Shown piece after piece: positions 5,970 to 7,136 of a stretch of DNA of 7,136 nt (positions within the stretch are counted from its first letter, which is position 1; each line of letters opens with the position of its first letter). Location of the stretch: contig CAZDKY010000028.1 in assembly GCA_964506505.1 (NCBI GenBank), forward strand, positions 1 to 7,136. The letters are read 5' to 3'. Source of the DNA: M55B129 sp964506505. GTDB lineage: Bacteria > Bacillota > Dethiobacteria > DTU022. The position numbers and the translations under genes were made by a program. The notes beneath the pieces are model-generated. The model was not told where the DNA came from and did not search any database. It worked only from the letters and a program-made list of their open reading frames with translations.

Positions 5970-6054
5970 ACAACTATACTTATATATTTTTATCAACTAA
6001 TTTATAGTATTCCGCTACAACATATAATATTACAGTTTTCACTAGAATCTGCGT

Positions 6055-6645
6055 CTACTCGATGACAAGGTGTGCTTCCGATTCTATGTTCATGTCAAAA
6101 ACATTGATCAGCGTTTCTTCTTCTAAATCCTGGGCCAGGATGTCATATGCCCCGGACTCGAGGAAGAAAAATCTGCTTACGCCAGGTGGAATAACTTCCT
6201 TCCCCAGCCAGTCACTACCCCAACTGTCACTTTCCACCGGCGATATATACAACCTGCCCACTTCCACGTCGGTGCTGTTGGTAAAAAGCACAGGCAATTT
6301 TCCCTCTTCGCCGATTTCAATGGTTTGGTTTTCATCAATTCCCCGTATGATATCGATGATATAATTTTCGTAAGTTGAGAGGATGAGATCATAACTACCC
6401 GGCGGTACCATAAAAACAAAATTATCTCCAGGCTCAATTATTTCGTCATTCAGAAAATCCTCGCCCCAATCATCCAGATCGGGCCCGTAGAAAAGGGCAA
6501 AAGAAATGATAATTTCCTCGCTATTGTTCACTACTTTGACGGAAATGGCATCTTCATTTTCGGGAGTCGATTGATTGTTCCCACATCCTGCCACCAGCAG
6601 CAGACCGATTAAAAAAAACAGGACAACTTTATTCTTAAAGATCAT
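6055..6645 (-). CDS. hypothetical lipoprotein with two tandem WG..L-PG-YD domains
   Basis: I do not recognise a named family. The ATG at 6645 is chosen because GGAGG lies about 7 bases upstream and the product then begins with a lipoprotein signal (MIFKNK, hydrophobic core, LVAGC with Cys21); an in-frame ATG at 6696 would bury the signal. The mature part of the 196-residue protein is two similar halves. Half one (about 36-111) has VNNSEE, DDWGEDFL (58-65), EPGDNF (71-76) and PPGSYDLIL (81-89). Half two (about 119-195) has FTNSTD, DSWGSDWL (140-147), PPGVSRF (153-159) and ESGAYDILA (163-171). Each looks like an all-beta, acidic domain. It is probably anchored outside the membrane; its partner or ligand is unknown. 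It forms a single-gene unit convergent with glycerate kinase. Confidence 0.85.
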   Translation of the reverse strand: MIFKNKVVLFFLIGLLLVAGCGNNQSTPENEDAISVKVVNNSEEIIISFALFYGPDLDDWGEDFLNDEIIEPGDNFVFMVPPGSYDLILSTYENYIIDIIRGIDENQTIEIGEEGKLPVLFTNSTDVEVGRLYISPVESDSWGSDWLGKEVIPPGVSRFFFLESGAYDILAQDLEEETLINVFDMNIESEAHLVIE

Positions 6646-6710
6646 AACCAACCTCCAGTCTAAAAAATCTCGGCTTACATTGCTTAATCCATTCATTCAT
6701 CTCCGGCAAG

Positions 6711-6741
6711 AAAAAAATCCCGTCTTCTCGAGACTCCGGGA
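6711..6741 (-). terminator. intrinsic terminator upstream of the lipoprotein gene
   Basis: On the minus strand TCCCG...CGGGA arms with inner TCT/AGA pairing are followed by seven T. It points toward the lipoprotein gene, ending about 65 bases before its start. It either closes a transcript from the partial frame at the window edge or attenuates the lipoprotein message. Confidence 0.6.
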
Positions 6742-6950
6742 CAAATACATCGGCAATAGTTATTTTACCACAGTGGTTCATTTATTCAAGTTTACGAAAC
6801 AACAGCACTATCGGATAACAGTATTGGTGATGATGACACCTGCTCTACCTGCAAGATCCCTTTTTGCCTTTTTTCCGCGGTACATCCTGGATTACCGTAA
6901 ATTTACACTAATGCCGGCATATACACACCGAGAAACCGGTAAAGTTAAGA
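6742..6950. other. non-coding stretch, no supported gene
   Basis: Apart from the possible promoter I see no gene. A long plus-strand frame spans 6575-6961, but it is antisense to the lipoprotein signal region over its first part, lacks a ribosome binding site and has no recognisable motif. Minus-strand frames are broken by stops. Confidence 0.4.
6762..6789 (-). promoter_or_regulatory. possible promoter with internal palindrome, upstream of the lipoprotein gene
   Basis: On the minus strand TTGAAT (6789-6784), a 16-base spacer and TAAAAT (6767-6762). An 11-base palindrome ACCACAGTGGT (6767-6777) lies in the spacer and could be an operator. Transcripts from here would meet the terminator at 6711-6741 before reaching the gene. 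Confidence 0.33.
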
Positions 6951-7136
6951 CTATTTTTTAGTTGTCTCCCTGACATGAGTCTGGTGCCCGGGATGCTCAA
7001 AACGTTCAATGACATCAAACTCATCTACCGATCTTTGATTGTTGTGGATTAGACACAGGCATAGCCTTTTCCCCGTTGCTGATATTGCCAGGCGATTTCC
7101 GGTAACAGACCGGAAGGAAATGATTAATATTAAAAA
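6951..7136 (-). CDS. possible C-terminal end of an unidentified protein, running off the window
   Basis: A minus-strand frame is open from the window edge to TAG at 6951-6953, giving 61 codons without a start inside the window. The end (VDEFDVIERFEHPGHQTHVR, then ETTKK) has a protein-like, charged composition, but I do not recognise a family. The first ten codons (FLILIISFRS) are AT-rich and may be non-coding, and a 7-bp hairpin TTCCGGT / ACCGGAA (7097-7115) overlaps them. It could be a gene end, a decayed gene or chance; the terminator at 6711-6741 is over 200 bases downstream. Confidence 0.25.
   Translation of the reverse strand, partial: FLILIISFRSVTGNRLAISATGKRLCLCLIHNNQRSVDEFDVIERFEHPGHQTHVRETTKK

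Noticed and set aside
6862..6953. Minus-strand Cys-containing stretch (FSVCICRH then stop) considered as a second selenoprotein
   Set aside because: The in-frame stop is TAG rather than TGA, and there is no ribosome binding site or open frame upstream.
6575..6961. Plus-strand frame of 128 codons
   Set aside because: Begins antisense to the lipoprotein signal peptide and has no ribosome binding site or family features.
1..7136. CRISPR array, tRNA or rRNA genes
   Set aside because: No regularly spaced direct repeats, no tRNA cloverleaf with a TTCGA arm, and no rRNA-like stretch was seen on either strand.

Overview
The window looks like chromosomal DNA of an anaerobic, Gram-positive-type bacterium, most likely one of the Clostridia in the broad sense. 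The grounds are strong AGGAGG-type ribosome binding sites, two TTG starts that those sites point to, lipoprotein signal peptides, intrinsic terminators with long T tracts, a rubredoxin, and a small gene that makes sense only if an in-frame UGA is read as selenocysteine. The taxonomic call is inference.

Layout: positions 47-3204 (minus strand) hold a tripartite TRAP transporter in the order dctP (binding lipoprotein), dctQ (small permease), dctM (large permease). dctQ and dctM overlap by one base. Between dctP and dctQ lie two hairpins and a 111-base relic with the 5' end of a group II intron joined directly to its 3' domains V and VI, sitting just downstream of a terminator-like hairpin, as group IIC introns do. 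Upstream of dctP are two tandem intrinsic terminators on the dctP sense strand.

Positions 3647-4307 (plus strand) hold a 57-residue rubredoxin and then a badly broken CopB-type P-type metal ATPase, of which only the His-rich N-terminus, the first membrane segments and the last membrane segments remain, in several frames.

Positions 4294-4665 (minus strand) hold the most interesting item: a 90-codon gene with a promoter, a ribosome binding site and a TTG start, interrupted only by one in-frame TGA at codon 31. The TGA sits in a Cys-rich Gly motif and is followed at the right distance by a possible bacterial SECIS hairpin. The protein resembles small HesB-like (IscA-related) selenoproteins. Conventional gene calling would miss or truncate it.

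Positions 4788-5969 (plus strand) hold a complete glycerate kinase and a strong terminator-like hairpin. Positions 6055-6645 (minus strand) hold an unrecognised lipoprotein built of two tandem similar domains, with a terminator and a possible promoter upstream. The last ~390 bases hold only a weak minus-strand reading frame that runs off the window edge.

Functionally, the transporter (probably for an organic acid) and glycerate kinase could serve carboxylate uptake and metabolism, but they are not in one operon, so a link is only a guess. Rubredoxin, the HesB-like selenoprotein and the dead metal ATPase form a small redox/metal cluster that appears to be partly decaying.
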